The translations under genes were made by a program, and so were the position numbers. Shown here in pieces: positions 1 to 8,900 of a DNA stretch of 32,360 bases. This DNA comes from Candidatus Magasanikiibacteriota bacterium (GTDB lineage: Bacteria > Patescibacteriota > Patescibacteriia > Magasanikbacterales > JACTTX01). The stretch covers positions 1 to 32,360 of the forward strand of contig JACTTX010000003.1 in assembly GCA_015661005.1 (NCBI GenBank), in the 5' to 3' direction. Within the stretch, counting starts at the first letter, position 1. Each line of letters opens with the position of its first letter. The notes under the pieces were generated by a model. That model ran no database searches. It saw only the letters and a program-made list of their open reading frames with translations, and was not told the origin of the DNA.

Positions 1-186
1 CTTGGCCAGCGGTTCTTCCTGAAGTCCAACGAACCGTTTAAGCAAAAGGATAATCTTGCACCGCGTCGGCGTCTCGGCGTCCACATGAATCGTGACCGAG
101 ACCTTTGATGCCAAACGGGGCGCCGTGAGCCCCATCAGACACCGCGCCGGAAGCATCTTAATATCTCCGATTGGCCCCGGTTGCAT
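1..186 (-). CDS. N-terminal part of an unknown protein (truncated by window edge)
   Basis: Reverse strand reads GGAGGGAAAG-ATG then MQPGPIGDIKMLPARCLMGLTAPRLASKVSVTIHVDAETPTRCKIILLLKRFVGLQEEPLAK, open to the window edge; clear Shine-Dalgarno. Confidence 0.6.
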   Translation of the reverse strand, partial: MQPGPIGDIKMLPARCLMGLTAPRLASKVSVTIHVDAETPTRCKIILLLKRFVGLQEEPLAK

Positions 187-346
187 CTTTCCCTCCTTGT
201 TTTTGAGGACGCTTTATTGACCTCGCGCCACTGCGTTCTATGAACACTTACACGTCGGCGCGCCATCCGTTACACGCCGTCAAAAATTTTATCCCAGTAA
301 CAAAACGCCCCGACTTTATCAGAGCGCCAGTTACTCCGTTTCTAAA

Positions 347-3300
347 TTACGAGCATCCCATGGAATTCCCGCAGTTCAAACATTTATAACACGATCCATT
401 CCTGACCGTGATATGCCCGCAGGTGTCGCAAGCCGGAGCGTCGCCCATCATTTCTTCCAGTTGAGCGTCAACGGCGGTTTTTCCAGAAGCGGCGACTGAC
501 GCCGTTTTAATTTCCATCGTGGCGGACGCTTCTTTAATAAACGGCGCCGCTTTCAAGACATCCTGAAAACTATCCGCCCGCGTTTCTGTTGGCGCCACTT
601 GCACAATATCCGTGCGTCCCAAATATTCCATAGCCAGCACGCGGAAAATATAATCAATGACCGACGTGCACATTTTCACGTTCGGATGATTGGTAAAACC
701 GGACGGCTCAAAGCGCGTGAAGGTGAATTTCTCCACGAACTTTTCCAGCGGCACGCCGTATTGAAGCCCCAAAGAAATGGAAACGGCAAAACAATTCAAG
801 AGTGAACGGAAAGCCGCGCCTTCTCTGAACATATCAATGAAAATTTCACCTAAGGCGCCATTCGGATATTCACCGGTGCGGATATATACTTGTTGATTGC
901 CAATTTTAGCTTCCACCGTAATGCCGGTGCGCTTGGCCGGTAACTGCCGCCGCACGCCGTACTCGGCACCGTTTGAAATCGCGGCTGGCGCTGCGGCCGC
1001 AACCATTACCTGTTCCCGGTTATTTGTTATTTGTTCTTTATTTTCCATTTTAGAAGTGTCCCCTTTAGAACTGTCCCCATTCTTTTTGTTATCTGACTTT
1101 GTTGAAAGCGGCTGTGACAATTTGCATCCATCGCGGTAAAGAGCGACGGCTTTTAATCCCAGACGCCACGATTCCATATACGCATCTTTCACGTCGTCCA
1201 CCGTTACCTCATTCGGCATGTTGATGGTTTTGGAGATGGCGCCGCTCAAAAATGGTTGCACCGCCGCCATCATCCGAATGTGCCCCAAGTGATGAATGAA
1301 GCGCTGACCTTTCTTGCCGCACCGATTGGCACAGTCAAAAACGGAGTAATGTTCCGACTTCAAATACGGCGCGCCTTCAATGGTCATGGCGCCGCAAACA
1401 AATTCATTGGCCGCTTCAATCTCTGTGTCCGTGAAGCCCAGCGCTTTCAATAAATTAAAATTGAAATCATTGTATTGCGCCGCGGTCAGGCCGAGCCGCT
1501 TCATCACTTCTTCACCAAGCGTCCAGACGTTAAAAGCAAACGGTATTTCAAAAACACCGGCCAAATTTTTCTCCACCACTTCCAAATCCTTCTCCGTGAA
1601 GCCCTTGGCCTTTAAACTTTCATGATTGATGTGCGGCGCGTTTTTCAAAGTGGCGCGGCCTTTGACATATTCCACAATTTCTTTAATTTGCATTTCATTA
1701 TATCCAAGCGTGCGCAAAGCCGTCGGCAATGACTCATTCACAATCTTCATATAACCGCCGCCGGCAAGTTTTTTGAATTTCACCAAGGCAAAATCGGGTT
1801 CCACACCGGTGGTGGCGCAATCCATCAAAAGTCCAATCGTGCCGGTGGGCGCCAGCAATGTTGTCTGCGCATTGCGGTAACCATACCTTTCACCAAGCAC
1901 CACCGCCTCATCCCACGATTCCTGCGCCGCTTTAAGGAGATACGATGGACAAACATTTTGATCAAGACCAACCGGCAGAACTTCCAATTTTTCATATTCC
2001 GTTGGCGCGGTGTTGTAGACGGCGCGGCGGTGATTGCGCATCACTCGCAACATCTCTTCTTTGTTCTCATTGTACTTTGGAAACATTCCCAAATGTCCGG
2101 CCATTTCCGCGGACGTGGCATAGGAAACACCGGTCATAATGGCGGTGACGGCGCCGGCAATGGCGCGTGCTGGCGGCGAGTCATAAGCAATGCCGGAAGC
2201 CATCAGCACTCCACTTCCCAAATTAGCGTAACCCAAACCAAGTGTGCGAAAATCATAACTCATCTGGCCGATTTCTTTGCTTGGGTACTGGGCCATCAAC
2301 ACGGAAATTTCCAAAGTGATGGTCCAAATGCGGACGGCGTGGCGGAAGTCATCAACTTTGAAAGTCAAAGTGTTGGCGTCAAAAAAATGTTGAAGATTCA
2401 AAGACATTAAGTTGCAAGCGGTATTGTCCAAAAACATGTATTCAGAGCATGGATTACTGGCGTTGATTCGACCGGACTTCGGACAAGTGTGCCACTCGTT
2501 AATGATGGTGTCGGTTTGAATGCCGGGATCGGCACAGCTCCAAGCCGCATAAGCAATTTTCTGCCAAAGATCGCGGGCTTTGAAGGTCTTGCAAACGCGA
2601 TCGTCAGTGCGCCATTTCAGATTCCAATCACCGTCTTCCAAAACAGCGCGAAAAAAACTGTTCGGTATGCGCACGGAGTTGTTGGAATTTTGTCCGGAGA
2701 CGGTGAGATAGGCCTCGCCTTCATAGTCAGATGGATAACCGCCAACAATTAAAGCCGCCACCTTTTTCTCTTCTTCCACTTTCCAATTCACAAAGGCCTC
2801 AATATCCGGATGATCAATATCCAAACAAACCATCTTGGCGGCGCGGCGGGTGGTGCCGCCGGACTTGATGGCGCCGGCGGCGCGATCGCCGATTTTCAAA
2901 AACGACATTAATCCGGAAGAGCGGCCGCCGCCCGAGAGCGGCTCGCCATTGCCGCGCAAAGAGGAAAAGTTGGTGCCGGTGCCGGAACCATATTTAAACA
3001 ATCGCGCTTCTCTGACCCAGAGATCCATAATGCCGCCTTCATTCACCAAATCATCTTTGATGGATTGGATGAAGCAGTTATGCACGACGACGCCATTGGC
3101 GGCAAATTTTTCTGTAGAAGTTTGAATGTCAAAAACCTCTTGCACATCAAGCGGCTCAAAAGCAATAACGGTTTCTTCAGAAATATTTTTTTTATTTTTA
3201 CCGTCAACCGTTTCATTTAGTTCTCTCAACTTTGTCATTTTTCTTTTGGAAGCAAACCCAACCTGCTCTTCAAATTTCTTTCTTTCTGAAGCGTACGCAA

Positions 3301-4762
3301 TGATGACGTGATTCAGAACACCGCGATTTTCTCTTCTATCCCGACACTCGCTGATACGCGAATAAATTCCCAGACCGGATAAAAGCAGGTGCACTTCATG
3401 AGCTAATTTTGCCGATGTCGTTGCTAAACAGACATCACCGGAATTTCTCCCGTCATCTTTGCGTATTCTTACCGCGCCATCGGCTTGAAATAATCCTCTA
3501 AGAAATGCCCGCTGTGCTTCCGGCGTAGCCGCAAAAATTTTCTTCGGCACGCCCACATTTCTACTACCTAAACCAAGTTCAAAGACCTGACGAAATTCTA
3601 TCGTTTCTTTAAAATCGTGTTTGACAATTTTATATTCAGGACTGATGTTGGGCTTAGCGGTAACAGTGTAGGCGCCAAAAACATCCTCAAATAATCGCGC
3701 GATTCTGACAAATTCATCTTCCGTAGCGGCAACTACTCCAAAAAGAGTGGTCTTATTATAGGTGCCGGCATAACCATCGCCAACATGGAAACCGACCAAC
3801 TCTGCTTGCGCAGTTGTAACCATTTCTTTTTCTTTCAAAAAACTATAAGCGCCAACCTCTTGTTTAGTTACAAATAAAACTTTTTTATTTAATGTCTCCT
3901 CTGCCGGAAGCCAAGAATACCAACCACCTTCCTTCTCTCTTTCTTTTGAAGCCATGACCAAATGATCAGCGGTCAAATCAACATACTGGCCATTGCTCAA
4001 TTTCATTCTGAATACTTGTCTCTTGCCATTTTTTTTAACGGCTAAAATTTTTGCCCAATTATTGCCGTCATAAACTAACAGATCCGTTCGGTTGTTTTGA
4101 ACGACTTCACTGATGGTCAACCATCCTTCGCTTGTTAAAAGTTTGGTGTCACCAACGACGCACGCATGGGGCTGTGGATGCGTATATGCGTCCGCGGCGC
4201 GAGTGAGCACGCCGGTTCCCGGATCAACATAATAATGTCCTTGCGACTGGCTGTTGATGCCATAAGCCCAATTCAAACCAGTGTTAAAAAATTGCGGGGA
4301 GTTCGGGACGCCCATTTGATGGAGCATCATATAAACACTCTCATCATAATAAGCGGCCGCATCTTCCGTGGTGGCAAAGTATCCGTACTTCTCTCCCCAA
4401 TATCGCCAGCATCCCACCATTCTATGCACGACTTGTTTCACGCTGTGTTCGGACCCAAGCGCCGGTTGACCGTCCGCCGTGCGTTTAGGCGTGCCGTCTT
4501 CATTGGTTTGCGGCACGCCGGTTTTACGAAAATATTTTTGCGCCAAAATATCCGTGGCCACTTGCGACCAAAAAATCGGCACTTCCACATCATTCATTTC
4601 AAAAACAACGGTCCCGTCCGTGTTGCGGATAATTGAAGACCGTTTTTCATATTGTACGCTGGCAAAGGGATCGGCGCCGACCTTGGTAAAAATACGAGGA
4701 ATGGCCAAACCTTTAAGAGCCGTGCTCTGGGCGACGGCAAACCCGGTTTGCAGTTCGGACAT
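347..4762 (-). CDS. nrdJ: Adenosylcobalamin-dependent (class II) ribonucleotide reductase with in-frame intein
   Basis: ELQTGFAVAQSTALKGLAIPRIFTKVGADPFASVQYEKRSS N-terminus, NPCSEYMFLDNTACNLMSLNL, C-terminal CDTCGHITVRNGSCYKCLNCGNSMGCS; typical of B12-dependent RNR. Confidence 0.95.
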   Translation of the reverse strand: MSELQTGFAVAQSTALKGLAIPRIFTKVGADPFASVQYEKRSSIIRNTDGTVVFEMNDVEVPIFWSQVATDILAQKYFRKTGVPQTNEDGTPKRTADGQPALGSEHSVKQVVHRMVGCWRYWGEKYGYFATTEDAAAYYDESVYMMLHQMGVPNSPQFFNTGLNWAYGINSQSQGHYYVDPGTGVLTRAADAYTHPQPHACVVGDTKLLTSEGWLTISEVVQNNRTDLLVYDGNNWAKILAVKKNGKRQVFRMKLSNGQYVDLTADHLVMASKEREKEGGWYSWLPAEETLNKKVLFVTKQEVGAYSFLKEKEMVTTAQAELVGFHVGDGYAGTYNKTTLFGVVAATEDEFVRIARLFEDVFGAYTVTAKPNISPEYKIVKHDFKETIEFRQVFELGLGSRNVGVPKKIFAATPEAQRAFLRGLFQADGAVRIRKDDGRNSGDVCLATTSAKLAHEVHLLLSGLGIYSRISECRDRRENRGVLNHVIIAYASERKKFEEQVGFASKRKMTKLRELNETVDGKNKKNISEETVIAFEPLDVQEVFDIQTSTEKFAANGVVVHNCFIQSIKDDLVNEGGIMDLWVREARLFKYGSGTGTNFSSLRGNGEPLSGGGRSSGLMSFLKIGDRAAGAIKSGGTTRRAAKMVCLDIDHPDIEAFVNWKVEEEKKVAALIVGGYPSDYEGEAYLTVSGQNSNNSVRIPNSFFRAVLEDGDWNLKWRTDDRVCKTFKARDLWQKIAYAAWSCADPGIQTDTIINEWHTCPKSGRINASNPCSEYMFLDNTACNLMSLNLQHFFDANTLTFKVDDFRHAVRIWTITLEISVLMAQYPSKEIGQMSYDFRTLGLGYANLGSGVLMASGIAYDSPPARAIAGAVTAIMTGVSYATSAEMAGHLGMFPKYNENKEEMLRVMRNHRRAVYNTAPTEYEKLEVLPVGLDQNVCPSYLLKAAQESWDEAVVLGERYGYRNAQTTLLAPTGTIGLLMDCATTGVEPDFALVKFKKLAGGGYMKIVNESLPTALRTLGYNEMQIKEIVEYVKGRATLKNAPHINHESLKAKGFTEKDLEVVEKNLAGVFEIPFAFNVWTLGEEVMKRLGLTAAQYNDFNFNLLKALGFTDTEIEAANEFVCGAMTIEGAPYLKSEHYSVFDCANRCGKKGQRFIHHLGHIRMMAAVQPFLSGAISKTINMPNEVTVDDVKDAYMESWRLGLKAVALYRDGCKLSQPLSTKSDNKKNGDSSKGDTSKMENKEQITNNREQVMVAAAAPAAISNGAEYGVRRQLPAKRTGITVEAKIGNQQVYIRTGEYPNGALGEIFIDMFREGAAFRSLLNCFAVSISLGLQYGVPLEKFVEKFTFTRFEPSGFTNHPNVKMCTSVIDYIFRVLAMEYLGRTDIVQVAPTETRADSFQDVLKAAPFIKEASATMEIKTASVAASGKTAVDAQLEEMMGDAPACDTCGHITVRNGSCYKCLNCGNSMGCS
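1049..1078. repeat. Two tandem 15-bp copies of the GGGGACAGTTCTAAA repeat inside the RNR coding region
   Basis: TTTAGAAGTGTCCCC TTTAGAACTGTCCCC, translated on the minus strand as GDSSK GDTSK. Confidence 0.85.
3077..4162 (-). mobile_element. Intein (362 aa) with LAGLIDADG/DOD homing endonuclease, inserted in the RNR
   Basis: Begins CVVGDTKLLTSEGW (block A), GQYVDLTADHLVMA (block B), DOD motifs LVGFHVGDGYAG and LRGLFQADGAVR, ends FAANGVVVHN followed by +1 Cys (CFIQS). Exteins rejoin as QPHA|CFIQS. Confidence 0.95.
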
Positions 4763-4776
4763 AAGGTGCTGATGAT

Positions 4777-4797
4777 GGCGGAGAGCCGCCGTTTTTT
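4777..4797 (+). terminator. Possible intrinsic terminator (plus-strand sense) in the RNR 5' region
   Basis: GGCGG-AGAG-CCGCC-G-TTTTTT. Confidence 0.4.
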
Positions 4798-4851
4798 GAC
4801 GATTTAAAAGCCACGCGGCGGACCGGCGTTTTTCATTAAAATTACGCGATC

Positions 4852-4897
4852 CACTACATCTTGTGGTTCAAACCGTTCTGAACCACTAGATATTGTG
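4852..4897 (-). promoter_or_regulatory. Paired NrdR-box-like sites upstream of the RNR gene
   Basis: CACTACATCTTGTG (4852-4865) and CACTAGATATTGTG (4884-4897), 32 bp apart, both resembling the NrdR consensus acaCwAtATaTwGtgt; inner 8-bp inverted repeat GTGGTTCA/TGAACCAC. Confidence 0.7.
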
Positions 4898-5029
4898 CGT
4901 GGCATTCTGAGCAAGGAGAAGTATAGCAAGCCGTTTTTAGCCCGGCAAGTTTCCCCTGCGACCCGTTTTTACCGCGTTTTTGCGTACGTTTTTCGCTCCC
5001 TTATTTTGAGACGCCAAGGTTATCCACAC

Positions 5030-5057
5030 GGGGACAGTTACCTCGGTAACTGTCCCC
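5030..5057. repeat. GGGGACAGTT-family palindrome
   Basis: GGGGACAGTTACC-TC-GGTAACTGTCCCC, 13-bp perfect arms. Confidence 0.8.
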
Positions 5058-5186
5058 AATTTGACAACACCGACGGCTTCCATTAAAGTGGGTTTGGAGG
5101 AAAGAATCCGTGCTTCCTCCGAAGCGCTTTTTTGTACCCGTGAAGCCCTACCAAAAGTTTAAACCCAAACCATTAGGAGGTTTTCC

Positions 5187-5753
5187 GTGAATACTCCCGC
5201 CGTCTCTCGTTTTTCCGCCAAAAAAACCCGTCCGGATATCTTGTCGCCAAAATTCGCGGCCGTGCGTCGTTTGTTCAAAGCGGCCACGGCAATGAGTGAA
5301 CATGTTGTCGTTGTGCCAATCAATACCGACGACAATGTTTTCATGCGCCGCACCGCCAAGAAATCCGCGTCAAATATGACGGCGCTCCCCGCCGCCAACA
5401 CCAATTTCGTTCTTCCCCATGGCGTCCTGCGCGTCGGCGAGGATATTTTTGAGGCCGGCCGACGCGTCCTCGCCGTTCAGATGGGCCTCACCGCCCTGTC
5501 ATGGCGCCGGATTGCCCACTTCGGGGACCATTGCTATCAGTGCAGTATCGTGGTGGCGCGAAAAGTTGAACTTGACCCCGCGGAAATCGCTTGGGCAACC
5601 GTGGATGAAAACGATCTCGTTCCCGTCACTCTTCGTTACCCGCCGTCTTTTCCGGCGTCGGAACTTCTCTCGCAACTTGCAAGCGGCGTCACACCACTCA
5701 TCTCCGGTTTCGGGATCGCGCTCTGGCTGGCAACGTATATGCACATGACCTAA
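5187..5753 (+). CDS. Hypothetical protein, possible divergent Nudix-like fold
   Basis: AGGAGG 6 nt before GTG start; LPHGVLRVGEDIFEAGRRVLAVQMGL resembles a degenerate Nudix box (REXXEE residues not conserved). Confidence 0.6.
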   Translation: MNTPAVSRFSAKKTRPDILSPKFAAVRRLFKAATAMSEHVVVVPINTDDNVFMRRTAKKSASNMTALPAANTNFVLPHGVLRVGEDIFEAGRRVLAVQMGLTALSWRRIAHFGDHCYQCSIVVARKVELDPAEIAWATVDENDLVPVTLRYPPSFPASELLSQLASGVTPLISGFGIALWLATYMHMT

Positions 5754-5798
5754 TCAACGCCAATCCCTGACCAAAAAACACGATCAAACAAAACGAAG

Positions 5799-5828
5799 GA
5801 GGGCAACACGAACGTGCTGCCCTCTTTT
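5799..5828 (+). terminator. Intrinsic terminator
   Basis: GAGGGCA-aCACGaaCGTGc-TGCCCTC followed by TTTT. Confidence 0.75.
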
Positions 5829-5863
5829 ATGTTGTCTCCTTTTATGTTGACCGCCTGTCCTCA

Positions 5864-6472
5864 TTAGAAAATCGTGAGGAGGGCGGCGGTGCCGACCGGC
5901 ACGATCAGGTTGTCATGGCGGCGGCTCGCTAGCTCCAGCGCCGCAATGTAAAACGGCGCGCGAATGAGCATGGCGGCGGTGAAACTCACGTCCTGCCCGG
6001 AAAGCAGAAACGCGAGCGCCAGTGTCAGCACGTTGCTGGCCACCAAACAGGCGAACGCGCCCGAGAGCGTCTTGCCATTCCGGAGACGCACGTGGCCCCA
6101 GTGCAGACCGACAATCCGCGCCACCGGATCGGCGGCCACGGAAATGATGGCCAGGAGCGCCACTGATTTTGGAAAAAACTCCACGGCCAGATAAATCCCG
6201 ACCGCCAATTCCCCAAAACCGGTGATGCCGTTCTTCTCATGAGGCCGCATCAGTTCTCCGTAGTGCCGGATCACCCACGCTCGAAACGGCGCGTGAATGA
6301 ACTTCCAGAGTTCAATCGTGATCACCACGATTACGAATCCGCGGCCGAGAGCGCGCACTTCCATAACGCTCAAGCCGTAGAATCCGTAAAACCCAATCAC
6401 GAATGCGGCGACCCCCCAATGGATCGTCGCGCGAAAAAAACTGTCTCGTTCTTCCTGCGTCCATTTCGCCAC
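5864..6472 (-). CDS. Integral membrane polyprenol/phytol-kinase-like protein (VTE5/SEC59 family)
   Basis: Multiple TM segments; ADPVARIVGLHWGHVRLRNGKTLSGAFACLVAS and ...RRHDNLIVPVGTAALL match the family pattern; GTG start with GGAGG upstream. Confidence 0.65.
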   Translation of the reverse strand: MAKWTQEERDSFFRATIHWGVAAFVIGFYGFYGLSVMEVRALGRGFVIVVITIELWKFIHAPFRAWVIRHYGELMRPHEKNGITGFGELAVGIYLAVEFFPKSVALLAIISVAADPVARIVGLHWGHVRLRNGKTLSGAFACLVASNVLTLALAFLLSGQDVSFTAAMLIRAPFYIAALELASRRHDNLIVPVGTAALLTIF

Positions 6473-6592
6473 GATCCCCTCCTTAGTTGGTTCGTTTGGT
6501 TATACCATCGCGCTTGCGCTTGGTCAATGATGGTGTTATTATTTTCTCGCACCTAACGTGCGCTGTGTATGGAAACCCCCAAGGGAGAAAAT

Positions 6593-7531
6593 ATGAACGT
6601 TGACAGCGGGCAGTCTGAAAAGCAAAGGGAGATCACCATGATGCTCCTTGAAGACGGCCGGGGTGAGTTTCCAGATTTGCACACGCTGGAATTGCCGCCG
6701 GAACTCTTGCGTCTTTACGGCACCGGTCTGGAATTCGTCCGGTCGCCGGAAGGGATGACGGTCCCGCTCACGTTCGTGAACTTCGTCGTGAGCAAGGAAG
6801 GAATCTACAATCTCAAGGACCGGCCGGGCGGCGGCGCCATCTCCGGAGGAAACCGCGCCGACGCTTTCGGGATGGCCATCTTCCGCGCGGCGGCTGATGC
6901 GGTGATGGTTGGCTCGGGTACGGTGAACGGCGAACCAAAGCACCTGTGGAATCTGGACTTCATCTTTGACAAGTTCCCACAGATGCAGGGACTTGAAGAA
7001 CTACGCGCCGCGTTTCATCGCTTTCGCAAAGGATTGGCCAAGAAGGACAAGAACCCGCCAACTTTCTTCATGACCAACTCCGGAGACGTGAATCTTGATG
7101 CCGTCGTTTTTCACGATGAAACGACCAGCACATATATCGTCACCGGTGCGCAAGGTGCGGAGAACTTGGCCAGGAAATATCCGGATCTCGCCTCGCGTCG
7201 GCCAAAAGTTCTGGTCTACGGGATGGAGACACTGGATGAACCGGCAATGATGACGGATTTGCGGGGCCGTTTCAACATCAAGCACCTCCTTCATGAAGGT
7301 GGTCCAAGGGTTGTGAACGCGCTCATGCAAAAAGGGCTCGTTCACCAGTTCTTCCTAACGCAGATGAAGCAATCGCCCGCAGGCAACCTGTCGCCGGAAA
7401 ACGCGCAGTACCTGTTCTCCACACAGGATCACACCATCCCGCCGGAAGCAAAGATCGTCACCACGCGCCGTGACGCCACCGGCAACGCTACCCTCTACAA
7501 CTTGGATTTCCGCGCCGTCAAGCAACTCTGA
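6593..7531 (+). CDS. RibD C-terminal-domain (pyrimidine reductase / DHFR-like) protein
   Basis: FGMAIFRAAADAVMVGSGTV and HEGGPRVVNALMQKGLVHQFFLT are RibD_C-like; GGGAG precedes ATG at 6593 (the ORF track starts at 6569). Confidence 0.75.
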   Translation: MNVDSGQSEKQREITMMLLEDGRGEFPDLHTLELPPELLRLYGTGLEFVRSPEGMTVPLTFVNFVVSKEGIYNLKDRPGGGAISGGNRADAFGMAIFRAAADAVMVGSGTVNGEPKHLWNLDFIFDKFPQMQGLEELRAAFHRFRKGLAKKDKNPPTFFMTNSGDVNLDAVVFHDETTSTYIVTGAQGAENLARKYPDLASRRPKVLVYGMETLDEPAMMTDLRGRFNIKHLLHEGGPRVVNALMQKGLVHQFFLTQMKQSPAGNLSPENAQYLFSTQDHTIPPEAKIVTTRRDATGNATLYNLDFRAVKQL

Positions 7532-7545
7532 CCGGCGCGCGCACA

Positions 7546-7579
7546 GCAAGGACTTCCGCTTTTCACGGAAGTCCTTTGC
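7546..7579. terminator. Hairpin terminator between convergent genes
   Basis: GCAAGGACTTCCG...CGGAAGTCCTTTGC. Confidence 0.6.
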
Positions 7580-7594
7580 TTTGATCCCAAATTT

Positions 7595-8083
7595 TTACTT
7601 CGTTTTTTTCTCCCATCGCGCCCGCGAGCCGCCAGTTAAAGCCACGGCCAAGGCATCAGCGGCATCATCTGATTTTAGCGGCGCCTTCAAACCAAAAATG
7701 ATCTGCACCATTTTTTGCACTTGTTTTTTATCAGCGTTGCCGTTCCCGGCAATGGTCTGCTTTACTTCCGCCGGTTTGACTTCCACAATCGGCAAACCGG
7801 CCTGCGCCGCCGCCAAAATAATAACACCGCGGCCGTGCGCCACTTGAATCGCGGTTTTTACATTTTTGGCAAAAAATAATTCTTCCACCGCCACAACTTC
7901 CGGATGAAATTTTTTTATCAAACGCCGCAACTCATCAGATAAGACCAAAAGCCGCTCGGCAAACGACATTACTGATTTTGTTTCCACGCATCCAAATTCT
8001 ATAGCACGCACACCCGAACCGGCAATTTCAACAATAGCCCAGCCCATTCTCCCAAAACCCGGATCAATCCCAAGAACTTTCAT
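7595..8083 (-). CDS. ruvC: Holliday junction resolvase RuvC
   Basis: MKVLGIDPGFGRMGWAIVE, AVEELFFAKNVKTAIQVAHGRGV, SDDAADALAVAL. Confidence 0.97.
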   Translation of the reverse strand: MKVLGIDPGFGRMGWAIVEIAGSGVRAIEFGCVETKSVMSFAERLLVLSDELRRLIKKFHPEVVAVEELFFAKNVKTAIQVAHGRGVIILAAAQAGLPIVEVKPAEVKQTIAGNGNADKKQVQKMVQIIFGLKAPLKSDDAADALAVALTGGSRARWEKKTK

Positions 8084-8100
8084 ATTTTTTGTCTTTCACT

Positions 8101-8829
8101 TCAGGCCTCATTGCTCCAAACATTTTGCACATCATCATGATTTTCAAGCGCATCATACAAAACTTCTAACTTTTCCAGCGCTACCGCATCTTCCACTTTC
8201 ACCGTTTCTTTCGGCCGCCACTCAATGCCGGAATATTCGGCCGCGATTCCCAATTTCATCACCGCTTCCAAAACAATTTTCAAACCGGCAACCGTCGTGA
8301 CCACCGTCAATCCATTGTCTTCAGAAATAATATCTTGCGCACCGGCGTCAATCAAAATCAGTTCAATTTCATCCAAAGATTTTTTAACAAACTCATCCAT
8401 GCTTATACGCACGATTCCTACCCGTTCAAACATCCACTGCACCGCTCCCGGGCCGGCCAGAGTACCACCGTGCTTGGAAAGAAGATGCCTTATTTCCGCG
8501 GCCGTGCGATTATTATTATCGGTCAGCGCTTCAATTAAAAAAGCCACGCCGCTCGGACCATACGCTTCAAAAAGGACGGCATCCAATTGCGCGCCGTCAA
8601 CGCCGCCGCTACCCTTTTGAATGGCGCGCTCCACATTGTCCCCTGGCACATTGGCGGCGTGCGCCTGATCAATGGCCGTGGCTAATTTGAAATTGGTGGA
8701 AATGTCCGCGCCACCCTCTTTGGTAGCCACGGTAATGGCGCGAGCGAGTTTGGTAAAAATCACCGCCCGTTTTTTATCAACGGCGTTTTTTCGTGTTTGA
8801 ATGTTGGCCCATTTGGAATGACGAGCCAT
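8101..8829 (-). CDS. yebC: YebC/PmpR family transcriptional/translation regulator
   Basis: MARHSKWANIQTRKNAVDKKRAVIFTKLARAITVA, GPSGVAFLIEALTDNNNRTAAEIRHLLSKHGG. Confidence 0.97.
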   Translation of the reverse strand: MARHSKWANIQTRKNAVDKKRAVIFTKLARAITVATKEGGADISTNFKLATAIDQAHAANVPGDNVERAIQKGSGGVDGAQLDAVLFEAYGPSGVAFLIEALTDNNNRTAAEIRHLLSKHGGTLAGPGAVQWMFERVGIVRISMDEFVKKSLDEIELILIDAGAQDIISEDNGLTVVTTVAGLKIVLEAVMKLGIAAEYSGIEWRPKETVKVEDAVALEKLEVLYDALENHDDVQNVWSNEA

Positions 8830-8838
8830 AGTTGGTTA

Positions 8839-8890
8839 AATAGACAGTGCAATTGACGTGTTCTCCAATCAAGAACGCCAACTGTCTATT
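8839..8890 (-). repeat. Leader hairpin family, copy A (upstream of yebC)
   Basis: AATAGACAGT...ACTGTCTATT arms; apex (sense strand) GGCGTTCTTGATTGGAGAACACGT shared with copies B and C. Confidence 0.8.
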
Positions 8891-8900
8891 CTCTACTGCT

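Noticed and set aside
4777-4797. Hairpin+T-run as an RNR-operon attenuator
   Set aside because: The T-run is on the plus strand, opposite to RNR transcription, so it cannot act as an intrinsic terminator for nrdJ; kept only as a low-confidence plus-strand terminator.
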